64,000 nucleotides of DNA from Euglena gracilis (lineage: Eukaryota; Euglenida; Euglenophyceae; Euglenales). Each line of letters opens with the position of its first letter. Position 1 is the first letter of the stretch. The stretch covers positions 22,528,761 through 22,592,760 of the forward strand of contig CP154957.1 of NCBI GenBank assembly GCA_039621445.1, given 5' to 3'. The translations under genes and the position numbers were made by a program. Under the pieces are notes generated by a model. That model worked only from the letters and a program-made list of their open reading frames with translations, had not been told where the DNA came from and made no database searches. Below, one piece after another: positions 22,401-33,331 of the stretch.

Positions 22401-25400
22401 ACAATTTCCCGGGGTGACAAATTGGCCGGCACAGCCAGGGGTGACAATTGCCCGGGGGCGTCAATTGCCCGGGGGCGTCAATTGCCCGGGGGGGGGGGGG
22501 GGGCATAAAAAATGAAATGATGAATGCGAAAAACGAACGTGTGGCATTGAAAAAGAAATACACGCCCAATAAATTAACAGGACCATGATGCTCTTTTTTC
22601 AAAAAAAAGAGTTAAAAAACCCACACGCATTTAAATGAAAGAAAATTCTCATTGTTTCCCACCTGGAAAAAAAATAGAAAGAGTATGAAAGGGAAGGATC
22701 TGCCGTCCCCACATCCGCATCCGGCCCTGATTGAGACACCACAGCAGGCAGCACGAAGGCCGGTTGCGAGGTTCCCACCTGCGGGGTGGTCTCAACGGTC
22801 GGCCGGTCCGCCACCCAAGCCCAGGGCACCGGCCAGGCCGGCAGCAGCAGGGTTTGGCGCAGGGGTGGGGGGGGGGAGGATCCCCCATGGTCAGGGGGGG
22901 GGGACACCCACACCGAGAACCCCGACCCCCTCCTGAGACCAAACCCTGGACAGCGGGGCCACGGGGATTCCCGCCACCAGCACGAGGTCGCAGGCCGTCA
23001 GGGTCTCTGCGTCCACCGTTGGGGTGGGGACGCGATGGACCTGAGACGGGAAAGGGGAGGCGTGGGGCGACCGCAGCGGCAGCGCGGTTGAAGAATGGAG
23101 GAGGAAAGGCGCAAATAATAACTCAACTTTCAATGATAACCTTGGAGTGAGGTCAGTAGGCTGCCAATGTTAGAGCAATGAAGGGGGTCCTACACCGTGA
23201 TGTTGAGCGACTCCAGGTGGCGCTGCAGCAGCGTGGCCCTCGCCGGCCGGTCGTCCACGAGCAGCACACTACCGCCGGGGAAGCCCCGGGCCGGGGTGGG
23301 GCGGAGGGGGACGGCGGCGGTGAAGTGGAAGGCGCTGCCCTCCCCCACGGTGGACTCCAGCCACAGCCGCCCGCCCATCGCCTCCGCCAGCATGCGGCTG
23401 ATGGCGAGCCCCAGCCCCGTGCCCCCGTGCGTCCGCGTCACGCTGGCGCTGCCCTGCAAGGCAGTTCAGTGGGCTGCCAAGGCCACGGATGGGCACCAGC
23501 CACACAGCGTTGGTGGCTATTCAAATATTCAGCTGTGCTCAGGTGTGCATCAATTGTTTTGAAATCCAATGGCTGGCATGGCACTCTTTTTGAGCTTCTT
23601 TCATTCCTCATTTGAACCAAAACATTGGACCATCGATGTTCATACATGTCATTATCTTCCTTGGTTGTTTCTTGTGGACATCACCATTGGTGCATGTGTT
23701 GCCATCAAACCGCTTTAATCAAAACGATTGATTATGATATCATCACAAACAAACAAACGAAAACCCGAGAATAGACACATTCGCTCACATTGCTGAACAG
23801 CTTTAGCTTCGCGCCCTTTCGAAATCGTTTGGGGAGGAGCACACCTGGGAGTATGGCTGAAACAAGGTCTGAGCCGCCTCGGGGGCAATGCCCACTCCGG
23901 TGTCCCGCACTGTGAAGTGGACCCCCCCTGGCCCGGCATCGTCCAGCCCGGCATCCGGGGCAGGTTTTGCCGTGCGTCAGCCGGCGTGACATGGGGGAGG
24001 GGAGCATTCCCAATCCCTGGGAAAACGCACTGTCCGCCACTGCTTGGGCTGCAAAGAGCGTTTTTGACTCCCTCACCCCCCCCACAAGGGTTGCTGCTGC
24101 TTCCCATAGTTCATGTCCCATGACACCGTCATATACCGACAGGGGAAAGGTCCGAAATCTGTGGGTCCCCCCACTACTGCGCAACTCCCCCTTCCAGCTC
24201 AAGGGTTTGGGCACTCCTCCCCCTCGTGACACTAACAAAATGTGGGAGGAGATGCAATGATTAGCTGCGTACTTACATAAAAAGAAACATGGCCCGGGGA
24301 GGGATGCTGCAGCTGGACGGACAGCACCACGGAGCCCTGGGTCGTAAACTTCAGGGCGTTGGACAGCAGATTGAGTAACACCTGCTTGAGGCGGTGGGGG
24401 TCCCCGACGACCTCTGCGTCCTGATGGCAAAGAGAGGAGGTGATCAGCTCTCTGAGAAACAAAAGGCGTTCTTTGACATCTATTCAGGACCTCTTGGCGG
24501 CTGGAGACAGCTGGCTGCGGCTGGGTTTTCTGCAGCCACCACCGTCCTGAAGGAAATGGGATCCGGGTCCTGGCTGACGACTGGTTTTTTGAAATCAATG
24601 TTGTCCGGGAGCCGTGGTCAGGGTATTAGTGAGCGGGGAGGAGGGGCCCCCCGGGAGGGGGGAGGCGAGGTCGGACCCTCCCCCCGCGTGCAAAAAAAAT
24701 TTCCGGCGCTTTGCACCGGAAAAATTTTTTGGGCCTTGAAAAGGGCCCAAAAATCGCGTTTTCACGTACTTTTTCAAAAATCGGTCAAAACATGCACCAA
24801 ATTTTTCGTCTTCTCTGGCACAAAGCGCCGGAAAAAATCTTTGGGTTTCCCGAGTGGGGTCCCAGACCCCCCCTTCCCGGTCCAAAGGGGGAAGGGGGGC
24901 TGGACCCCCCCCTCCGCAAAACCACGGCCGTGGCCGTGGTCGTCATGCTTTTCCAAGGGAATTGACTTTGCGACCATGAGAGGGGCGCAAACCGCCCTTC
25001 TCCATCTCCACATCCTCAGCTGTTGCTGTCCAGGTTGTCCTCACCGACCAAAATCCCCAACCACCTCCAGGGGGTCCAGCTCAACGACTGAAAAACGTCG
25101 GTATCTGGAAAAAGGCTGCCGACTGCCCCCCCTCAGGGTGTTATGGGGAACCCCCCCTGCAGCCAAGGAGGGGCTGGGGACACTCACTAAAGCTGTGACA
25201 CCTTCCTTATGTCAAACCCTGCTCCCAACTGTGCGGTCCCCTGGAACGTTTTATTCCACAAGCCTATATGTACTGATGCTTGACGCTTCCATTTTGAAAC
25301 GACATGAACAATGATGAGAGTGCGAGGTACCGACGGGGCAGGAGGAGAGGCCAGGGCGAATCACAAAGAACTTGGAAGGGCCTCATGTTGCGACGTGAAT

Positions 25401-28400
25401 GGGTTTGGTGCTACCACATATTGCAGAATTCAGGCACATCTCCGACGTGGCGACAGTGGCCCATTTTTTGAAAGCATCCTGATGTCTGCACGTGACGCAA
25501 ACTGTCCCACACGCTGAGATTTGACACACCTCCGCCATCTCGTAGCCCAGCTCCACGTCCCGGGGCTTCCGGTCCACGGGCAGCATGGCCATCACCTCCT
25601 CCACACACTCCCGCGGGTTGAAGGGCAGCCGCTCCAGCTCCACCCGCCCCGCGTCCAGCTTGGCGAAGTCCAGGATCTGGTTCACTGTCTGCAGGTTGTG
25701 CTCTGCACTGGCCGAAATTTGTCGCAGCATCTCCGCCGTCTCCACATCGGCGCTGCCACCCAGCCGGCTCTGCCACCAGGGGTCAGATGTGGATGGGGGA
25801 AAAAAAAGTGGGCCCCTTCATCTGATGGCAACAACACCCTGCTGAAGCATGAAAGCAAACAAAGGTGCGGCAACAACGTGGTCAGCATGGGGAGAGGAAC
25901 CCCTCGTGCAGGCTTTACCAAAGGCTGATGAGTCAATGATTAAGTAAACCCGAAAAGTCTTCATCGTGCAACGCCACACACATTTCAGCCACAGTCAGGC
26001 TGAAATGAGGGGGAAGCGGTGGCCATAAATTGGGAGGTGTGTACGAATAACAGTCCAGATTGAGAATCTCGGGGTCGCCTGCAAAAAGCGAACCTCTGTC
26101 CGTAATAATGCACTGCACCCGAGGATGCCATTCAATGGGGTGCGCAGCTCATGACTGACCTTGGCGATGAAGAGGGTCATGCGCCGTGACTCCCCGCCAG
26201 GGACAGAAAGCGTGTGATAAGTGGAAAGAAGAATGCATGGCAGTGAGCAGTATGCATGGCACCTCTCCAATGTTGCTCGGTGAAAAGTCGCTGTGTGCAT
26301 CTTTGCAGCCCACTTCACTCCCGCATGCTTTGCCAGTTGCTTGGCACCCCCAAATCGAACGCCTCTATCCGCATTCCATGCAAAGCAAGGCCTGGGGGGG
26401 GGGGGGCAGCACAAGGGGCGGACAAGTTGGCCCGTCGCAGCGTAACAAGAAGCGCAGCGAGTCGACCCCTGCATGGACCCCCGGATTGTTCCAAGGAAAT
26501 GCCTGCCTGATCACCGGGGGCACATACCTGTCCACATCTGGCATCTATCCAATGATTGGAACTGATTTTGCTTTTTTCAAAAAGGGGGTGGTTGTTGTTG
26601 TCCTTGGGGTTGTGGTCCCAAATGGGGCGTAACATGCTGATGATGGTGATAAGACATGTAACGTGCTGATGAGACATGCTCGGGTCGGGTTCCGTCCCCT
26701 CCGTTCGTCCCTGCTCTTCCCGGACTTGGTGGTCACCGTGGACGATGAGGGCAACCTGGCGCAGCGATCGCGATGAGGGGGTCCGGAGGCCGAGAAACTT
26801 GCAAGGAGAACTCGACTGGGTCAGCCGTGGCGAAAAAAGTGTGCCGTGGGGGAGCTGGCACCGTTTGTCTGTCATGCTACCAGTTGGCATACCCCTCGTC
26901 CAGGTTTACACTGGGAAGGCAGGCAGATGGAAGAGCCCAGATCGCACGTTCTCTTAGGGGGGGGGGGCACAGGCTGGCTGGAAAAAGGGGGTGGCTGGAA
27001 AAAAAAAGTGCTTCCTTAGGAGGTGGGGGGTCAATGGGGGGGGGGGGGTCCAGCCACTTGGCAGCTGGGCCCGGATGGGTCGGAAAAAAGAAAAAGAAAA
27101 AAAAGAGGGCAAATACATCTGGGTGTGGATTCTTTAGCCATAATTTTGAGGTGAAATCCAAAAAGACACTAAAAAATGCGATTTGCGAAAATTGCCATTT
27201 TCATCCCCGTTTCCCAATTTCGGAAGAAAAACTCCAAATTTTTGTTTCGGCAGACCCCGGGGGCGGGGGGGGTCCGCAGCCCAGGTGCGAGCTGCTGGAT
27301 GGGGAAAAAAACATGCTGGCCCCGGGGAGTTGGGTCCCCTCGGCTTGATACCTGTCCCAAATTCTTAAATGAACCCACTGGGAGGGTTTATGTGCGGGAG
27401 TCAGGTCCCTCTTTGACCCGTTCTTAGAGAGGAAGCAATGAAGGAACACAAGGACAGAATGTGCAAAAAAAGCTGGTGCGGGGTGCCATCGAGACGACCG
27501 GCTTCAGGTGGGTATCACCGGGTAAGCCAGGTGATTGCACTCCACCACCAAATCGCTGAAACCGCTGCCACGTCCTCCAGTACCGGTTCCGAAAGTGGCT
27601 GAAAGCGAACCGCCTGCCTCTCCCACCACTTTCAGTGTGTGCAGTCAGATTTGCGGCCGAACATCACCTCTCTTGCCTGAATGCTTTTTTCCACCTTTTT
27701 GTTTGGTGACGTTTTTTTGGTGGACAAACTTCATCGTGTGTTCTTGGGGGAGTTTCCGCTAAAACAAGGGGTTGCTTCGGACAAAGACCACCACCCAGAA
27801 GGAAATGGGATGGCACAGACACGCATTGATCGCCCGCAGCCGAGCACACCTGAGCTGCCAGCAGCTCTAAAAGGTGCCCCGCCTCCGCAGGGTGGGCGGC
27901 GTCTGTTTCCTCGGACAGCACCACCAGCACGCCGACACAGCACTGGGTCTCGGGGAGGAGGATGGGAGCCCCGGCCCAGAGGGCACACTCCGCGGCAGGC
28001 GAGTCATCGCCAGGCCGCTGCCGGAGGCGGAGAAATGGGCCCCCAATTTCGCTTCCTGGCCAGCGGAACCACACCAACCGCCCCCCCCCCCCAATTGTCA
28101 CCCCCACCCATCCCTGGTGAACGAAATGAGGGCAGATTGGGAATTCTGGTGCCACAGAACCCCCCAAAGAAGGCCTTATATATTTTATTTTGCAAACGGA
28201 GTCAAGCGGCATGAAAAACGTCCTTTCCATTTACTTCGCTAACGGGGAGGTGGTTGGGTGATTTCAGGAATCACATTGACCAACATTCCCTCTCCGCCGT
28301 CATAAACCAAACAACATTATGCTGGCCCTAAGGGGGTTTGGGTGGGGGTTGATGATTAGGGCTTTTGGGTCCAAATCACCACAACACCCCCCCAGGTCTC

Positions 28401-28678
28401 GTGTATCTCACATCTTCTTCAGCAAATGAGCTGGGGAGGCTGCAAGTGGTTCGGGGGTTCACATACCCCGTACCATACTCCCACCTCCGAGGGAGGCCCG
28501 AATCGGCAGCCCGGTGGCTGACCCTTGGCTTGAGCGGCCTGGACATCAGCGTACACGATAAGCTCCCGCTGCCACAGCACGCGCCGGCAGAATTTGTCCA
28601 CCTCTGCTAACCTGCGCTGTGCAGAGCCCCAAAGAGCGCGGCACACCAGCCCTGCGTCGTCCTCTAGTGGGGGCAGAC
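19418..28678 (-). CDS. Hybrid sensor histidine kinase with two receiver modules (multi-exon)
   Basis: The product is probably a cytosolic or membrane-peripheral hybrid kinase that autophosphorylates a His and passes phosphate to a C-terminal receiver Asp. Exons on the minus strand are: 28,485-28,678 (upper edge uncertain), 27,850-28,017 (GAF-like, [13 protein letters not shown]), 26,094-26,189 (H-box [12 protein letters not shown]), 25,530-25,769 (rest of HisKA), 24,277-24,420 (N-box [12 protein letters not shown]), 23,845-23,927 (DTGVGI), 23,196-23,453 ([10 protein letters not shown], then a receiver start, LLVDDRPAR), 22,945-23,040, about 22,779-22,860, about 21,598-21,790, 21,293-21,366 (NQVVLQGFL), 20,823-20,912 ([11 protein letters not shown]), 20,188 to about 20,316 (FLQKPI) and 19,418-19,685 (stop). 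The first receiver has CDLVLVAG where the phospho-Asp should be, so it is probably inactive. The second keeps Asp and Lys. The start codon, a possible GAF-HisKA linker exon and several junction phases (around 23,927, 21,366 and 20,316) are unresolved. Confidence 0.9.
20395..20765. repeat. (GCTGT)n / (AGCAC)n pentanucleotide tract in a kinase intron
   Basis: About 370 bp of GCTGT/GCTGC units with a few GGGCT variants fill most of the intron between the receiver exons at 20,823 and 20,188. Its translations (AQHST and LCCAV repeats) are artefacts. Confidence 0.95.
22030..22180. repeat. GGGCAATTG/GTCAATTGCCC module block, copy 1
   Basis: Modules TGACAATTTCCCAGGG, TGACAATTTGGCCGGCACAG and GGGGGCGTCAATTGCCCG lie in a row. 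The same order recurs at 22,360-22,500. Both blocks lie in one kinase intron (21,8xx-22,78x). Confidence 0.8.
22360..22505. repeat. GGGCAATTG/GTCAATTGCCC module block, copy 2
   Basis: Second copy of the 22,030 block: TGACAAATTGGGCAGCACGG, CAATTTCCCGGGGTGACAAA, GGCCGGCACAG, then GGGGGCGTCAATTGCCCG twice. It ends in a run of about 18 G. Confidence 0.8.
24619..24932. repeat. GGGTATTAGTGAGCGG cassette (intron), copy 1
   Basis: This is a dispersed element starting CAGGGTATTAGTGAGCGG, with a core of two facing 'CCGGCGCTTTGCACCGG'-like hairpins and the string AAAATCGCGTTTTCA between them. Related copies lie at about 48,980-49,290 and 51,246-51,465. GCCGTGGT stands before the left end and again at 24,933-24,940, but the right inverted repeat appears to be lost, so the transposon origin is only likely. 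Confidence 0.6.
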
Positions 28679-28679
28679 C

Positions 28680-29530
28680 TGATGGGCTGGCGGATGTCAC
28701 GCAGGCACGCGGATGGAATTGTTTCACCACACGCACTGATTATAGTTGGAGGGGACATGCCGAGGCCATCAGTCTCCATCGCTTAAGAATGCTCACAAGC
28801 ACCCGGAATTCCTCTCCCTGAAAGTCTCACTCGTGGTGTCCAACAATTTCGGTGATTTTTTCTACGAAAAAAACCGTCCCATTGGTAGTTTAAGCTTGTT
28901 GCTGGTTTTTGCATCCAACACTCTACCTTAATTTTGGCATGTATGCAGAGGTGTGGCACGATCACGGTCAAAAGATAAAAGTGTGTGGTGCTTCAAGTGC
29001 ACTGTGAGGCTTCCTCAAACATTCTCAAAGCCCCACCACCTTTTCTTGAGGAAATGATGCCCAAGGTGCCTGGGTTCCTGGTTGCATTTTTCAATTGACG
29101 TTTCGTGATTTTCGAAGCGTTCGTTTTCAATTCAAATGCATTCCTGTGTTTTTAACAAGACCGAGAATAACAGAACTGGTGCACAAAACCTGACGTTACA
29201 CAGGGATTCTTAGTTTTGGAAGAAAAAAGGGAATAACACAGCACATCCTCAATGACATTCCAGGAGGCTCCAAAGTCAAGAGAGCCTCCACGGCTCTGTG
29301 AGACAAGAGGACTTCTGGAGTCTCTATGACCTCTTCAACTGTAGACCTGTGCTCATTGATAAATGGGTCATTACGTGTGCAAAAGTTTCTCAAACTTCAA
29401 GTCTTCCCCGGAGGTTACCCACAACCCTTGCTGATGGAACCGTCAACCCCCTCCCATAAGGTGAGTGCAACCTGGGCTTAAGCATCTGAATTCCTTTGTT
29501 TCAAATAATGGTGAGTGGGCCTAAAAGCCA
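28680..29530. other. Upstream of the kinase; no feature supported
   Basis: Probable 5' flank or first intron of the kinase. No start exon or promoter element could be identified with confidence. Confidence 0.3.
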
Positions 29531-29540
29531 CGCAGTCACC

Positions 29541-29720
29541 TCAATCCCCCTTCGTCGCCAGCGGTCTGGACAGAACGACAGCGGCGCCAGCGGAGCGGCA
29601 GCACAGAGCCACCAGCTCCGCCGCCGGGGCATATCGCGGATCAATTTGAACGCGAGCCACGCCGGCCCGACTGAACGACTGGGACAGAAGCGGGCCAAAC
29701 TTGGCCGGGGGCGGAAAGCA
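29541..29720 (-). CDS. Exon-like GC-rich segment, possibly upstream kinase exon
   Basis: The minus-strand frame reads AGVARVQIDPRYAPAAELVA and continues LCCRSAGAAVVLSRPLATKGD before a TGA. Its composition is that of the real exons here and resembles a helix-strand unit of a GAF domain, which would fit an extra N-terminal piece of the kinase. A donor before the stop codon could not be found (GAG|GTGACT lies just after it in another frame). It may instead be a pseudo-exon or the end of another gene. Confidence 0.25.
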   Translation of the reverse strand, partial: CFPPPAKFGPLLSQSFSRAGVARVQIDPRYAPAAELVALCCRSAGAAVVLSRPLATKGD

Positions 29721-29826
29721 CATCCACAGACTGTGGGGGAAACCACCTGCGAGAGGGTTGAGGGGGGAGGCCACAGGCCAGACCAGAGGAGAGGCGATGC
29801 AGCGTCCCCCACCCCACTGTGTGGCT

Positions 29827-30051
29827 CAGGGGTTTTTTAAGACCCGGGTCACCCACCCCCTGGAGGGGGAGGGAGTCCTGGGGGACCCAACCACTTTCCC
29901 CCCAAAATGGCCAAAAATCGCGAAAATGCCAAAAAACCTCCTTTTCAAAAAATTTTGGCGCCTTCGGCGTCGAAAAGTATATCCCACCCCCCACCTTGGG
30001 GGACCCCCCCCCGGGCCCGGGGGGTCCAAGACTAATAAAAAAAAACGCCTG
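29827..30051. mobile_element. hAT-like MITE (TIR + 8-bp TSD)
   Basis: The left end CAGGGGTTTTTTAAGACCC and right end AAAAAACGCCTG are imperfect inverses. GTGTGGCT stands at 29,819-29,826 and 30,052-30,059, a perfect 8-bp target-site duplication. The core hairpin is GGCGCCTTCGGCGTC. It is the same family as 8,252, 32,398 and, more distantly, 42,935 and 59,134. Confidence 0.88.
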
Positions 30052-31991
30052 GTGTGGCTGGGGAGGTGAGGGGCCTGTTTTGTTGACTGGTTGGGCACGA
30101 AGCGGATCTGCAGCCCAGAGCTCCTCTGTGTCTGACGTTGGCAGCTGGCAGGCAGTGGCTTTCCCTTTAACCGATCATTTCGACTTGTTTCGATCTGGTT
30201 CCATTCTGGGTGGGGGGCAACCTGCACATCAATGGCTGGGAAAGCCCGGTGGGGGGGTCAACCCACCAATCACCACCCGCAGGGTTCTGGGATTCCCTTT
30301 CAGTCTGTTGGAACAAGAGAAAGCCCTTGTAAAATATGAGAGTTGTGGGCAACGAAGCTGATGGGAACATGGTAAAAACACCAAACCATAGAAACACAGC
30401 CGGGGGGGGGGGTGGATATTCATTTGCTCCACAAGGCCGTAGAAAGCAAGGCAGGGTGCGCTTATTGGAAAAAGCTTTGGCAATGCCTTCGAGTGCGAAG
30501 CGCTGAGGACTTGGGCAAGAAGCTTGGGTGGGAGGGCAATCGAGGGGGAGGGGTATAACAATAGACTTGGGCAGCGTAAGTTGCTCATGGAAAATTTGAC
30601 TGAATGGCATCCCGAAACCATCAAAAAAAGCTATTAAAAACAGTCAAAAAAATTTGGTAATACGTCATGGGTAAAAATTTTCATGGTTGTTCACGTGAAA
30701 GCATTGAAGCGGAACCCCGATACTTCATCGTAAATAAATTTATTAACATCATACAACAAGAATAAAACAAATTTTAAAAAAATGTCAAAAATGCGGACTG
30801 ATTGCATAACTGCAAACAGTAATAACAACGATAACAATGTTGTAATTGCTCAGACGTTAGGTATTACATTGATTGATAAAAGTTTTTGACCAGAAGTATT
30901 GTGAGGACAACTTCCACTACAAGGATACAAGCAAAACGTTATTTACTGCCGTTGATGACACAGAATACCGCTTCACGGAAGCAAAAGTGGCTAATAGTGA
31001 TTAACACAATTAGCGGACATTAAGAGAAATACAGTTCCTTATGTGTCTACACAGAAGACGAAATGAGAAAGGAAAAAGGAGGAGAGACCATGTCGTTCCT
31101 TGTAATCACCCTCCCTGACACCGACGTTGGCCACTGTCAGTGTCGGGTATTCCTGTGGGCTTACCGGGCCGCAAGCAGGCACCCAGCAGCCCCATGGCTC
31201 CCTGCCTTGCACTGCTGTAGATGGAATGATTTTCACGGGACGTGCACCCCCCGCCCACTGTTAGGGTTTACGGTACACTCAGCAGTTTAGTGGTTGAATG
31301 TCCTGCTAGACACATGCAAAGGCCGATGAAAATTGACCAAATAGGGCTCAGTAAGCGGATTTTCCGCTTCCTGTCCAGTATTTGACACTGGCTGGCTAAT
31401 AATGATGTTGATTGGTGAACAAAAAGGGGAGAGGCTGGATCAGGTTCATTTCACTTCCCCATACCCCTGAACGGTGCCCAATCGTCACAGGTTCGGGTAT
31501 GGCTTTTGCTGGACCAGGCAGGCGATCGCACAGTCCAGGCTCCCCGTTGCGCACTTCACAAATCGCACGTAGTACGTGTTAGACAGTGGAGAATGCCTTT
31601 TGTGGTTCAGTGAAACGTTAAACGGTTAAAAACATCGCGCTTTCAATTTAAATCTGTTGTCCTGGTGACCAAAAAACAGTGCAGTAAAGTGAACAGGAGG
31701 CTGTTTTCCGCTTCCTCTGCAGAATTCTACTAATTATAACTGAATATCCCTCGCGAAGTGGATAACTGTGTACCCGTCACATGTACCGTTAAAGCAATTA
31801 CACGTACATTGTTATTATATGTACAGAAATGCTGCAATCGACGTGGCGCCTACCGCGCGCTGTGCATGACCGAATGCAGGCAGAAGTCATCCGAAGAGTT
31901 CATCGAGCCCATGAGAAGCCCTCTGCCAACATGCCGTTCGCGGAGCTTTTACCAGGGTCTTATTTGTACAAACGTTTTATCATTATGGCAT

Positions 31992-32291
31992 CAGGCTTGT
32001 GCCGACCGACCGGGAGGGGAGAGGTGGGTGGGTGCTATAGGGTGCCTGCCCCTAGCAGGCACACCCCCCGGGGGGGGGGGGTTGGGATCCGGGGGGACCC
32101 AGAAGATTTTCATTGAAAAAGGCCTTTTCCGGGCCCTCGGCGTTTGGCGCCGGGGTCGGAGGGGGGTGCCTGCTATGGGCAGGCACCCCCCAAAAACCCT
32201 ACCCCCCCCCCCGGGGGGGTCGGATGGGTGCTATAGGGTGCCTGCCCCTAGCACCCCCCGTGGGGTCGGCACCCGACTAAGCACAAGCCTG
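31992..32291. mobile_element. hAT-like MITE with perfect 11-bp TIR and 8-bp TSD
   Basis: CAGGCTTGTGC opens the element and GCACAAGCCTG closes it. TATGGCAT flanks both sides (31,984-31,991 and 32,292-32,299). Inside, GGGTGCTATAGGGTGCCTGC occurs near both ends, with AGGCACACCCC and GGCAGGCACCCCCC in inverse. The core keeps a CCTCGGCGTTTGGCGCCGGG hairpin. There is no coding capacity. Confidence 0.92.
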
Positions 32292-32397
32292 TATGGCATA
32301 CATTGGTGATAAGGAAGCGGAAAACCAATTCACCTACAACTTGTATCGCGAACGTGGTGTGCTTTCATAGCCAGCAAATTGCCCACAAGGTGCGAAA

Positions 32398-32678
32398 CAG
32401 GGGTTTTTTTAAGACCGGGGGGAGGTGGGTCCCCCCCCCACCCACCCACCCCTGGGGGGGGCCCCCAGGGTGGTCCCGGGGGACCCACAAAAAATGCCGG
32501 GAAATCGCGAAAAGTGCTAAAAATAGCACTTTTCAAAAAAAATTCGGCGCCTTCGGCGCCGAAAAGTATATCCCACCCCCCTCCAGGGGGACCACCCCAG
32601 GGGGGGGGGGGGGCTCGGCCGGACCCACCCACCCTACCCCCCCTCCCCCCCCGGGGGTCCACGACTAAAAAACCCCTG
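32398..32678. mobile_element. hAT-like MITE (TIR + 8-bp TSD)
   Basis: Left end CAGGGGTTTTTTTAAGACC, right end ACGACTAAAAAACCCCTG. GTGCGAAA precedes and follows it (32,390-32,397 and 32,679-32,686). The core is TTCGGCGCCTTCGGCGCCGA. It is nearly the same as the copy at 8,252-8,557. Confidence 0.92.
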
Positions 32679-33331
32679 GTGCGAAACAACTCAACCGACA
32701 CACATTCAGGCAGTTTACTGGGCAAGATCACAGCGTGCTGCCGCTAAATGTGGTAGTTAATTGCGATGTGGCGGGGACTGCCCACCCCACCACAACCAGT
32801 CTGCTTCCACTGGCAACAGCCTACTTTCTGCTTCTATAATTGGTCACACCAAGTGGAAATCCACTGCGATGTGAGGCAGCATCTGCGGGTAGCGACTGTG
32901 ATCACACAGACAATTGGGATCATGCGGTTGTAATATTTAGAATCTTACAGCGTACATGCCGAAACGTGTACTTCTTTCGAGAAAATTCAGCCATTTTGGG
33001 TTCGTTTTAGACTTTATAACTCATCATCACTGTAAGCCAAATGGTCGTTGGAATGTGCCGAAATCTGAACCTTTTTGAAAATCTTCAGAGAATTGGCCCT
33101 ATTCAGGAAGCGTTTTTCCGCTTCCTCTTCTGTTTCTGGAGGTTTGGAACTTTTGGACAACTTGCGCCGCCTGAGACAGAGGAAAGGAGGGAGGGAGGGA
33201 GAAGAGTGCGCGGTTGGGTGGGTAGGCGCCACCTGTGTTGATAATTGCGTTGAGGGGGCAAGTAATTGAGGGGTCTATCAGTCTATATCTTGTCATATAT
33301 CTTGGGGGAGCAGGGCAGCGCATCGCAGCGT

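Larger units (their letters stand above)
30700..33190 (+). mobile_element. Decayed repeat related to the 53,941-55,243 element
   Basis: A plus-strand frame near 30,890-31,005 reads DNFHYKDTSKTLFTAVDD then TEYRFTEAK, matching [18 protein letters not shown] then AEFRFMEAE at 54,260-54,335. At 33,105-33,177 the string CCGCTTCCTCTTCTGTTT followed by TTGCGCCGCCTGAG matches 54,975-55,033. Palindromic AAGCGGA..TCCGCTT words punctuate both regions. The outer ends are not defined here, and two MITEs (31,992 and 32,398) are inserted inside, so the region is read as an older, interrupted relative. A possible coding frame at 31,829-32,010 (STWRLPRAVHDRMQAEVIRR) is not assigned. Confidence 0.5.

Noticed and set aside
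26690-26775. Plus-strand exon reading [16 protein letters not shown] in a kinase intron
   Set aside because: It is short, isolated, on the opposite strand to the host gene and has no splice partner; it could equally be a minus-strand linker exon, so it was not called.
19418-28678. Bacterial contamination as the source of the histidine kinase
   Set aside because: The domains are split by introns with GT-AG ends and intronic MITE-like repeats, which excludes a bacterial contig.
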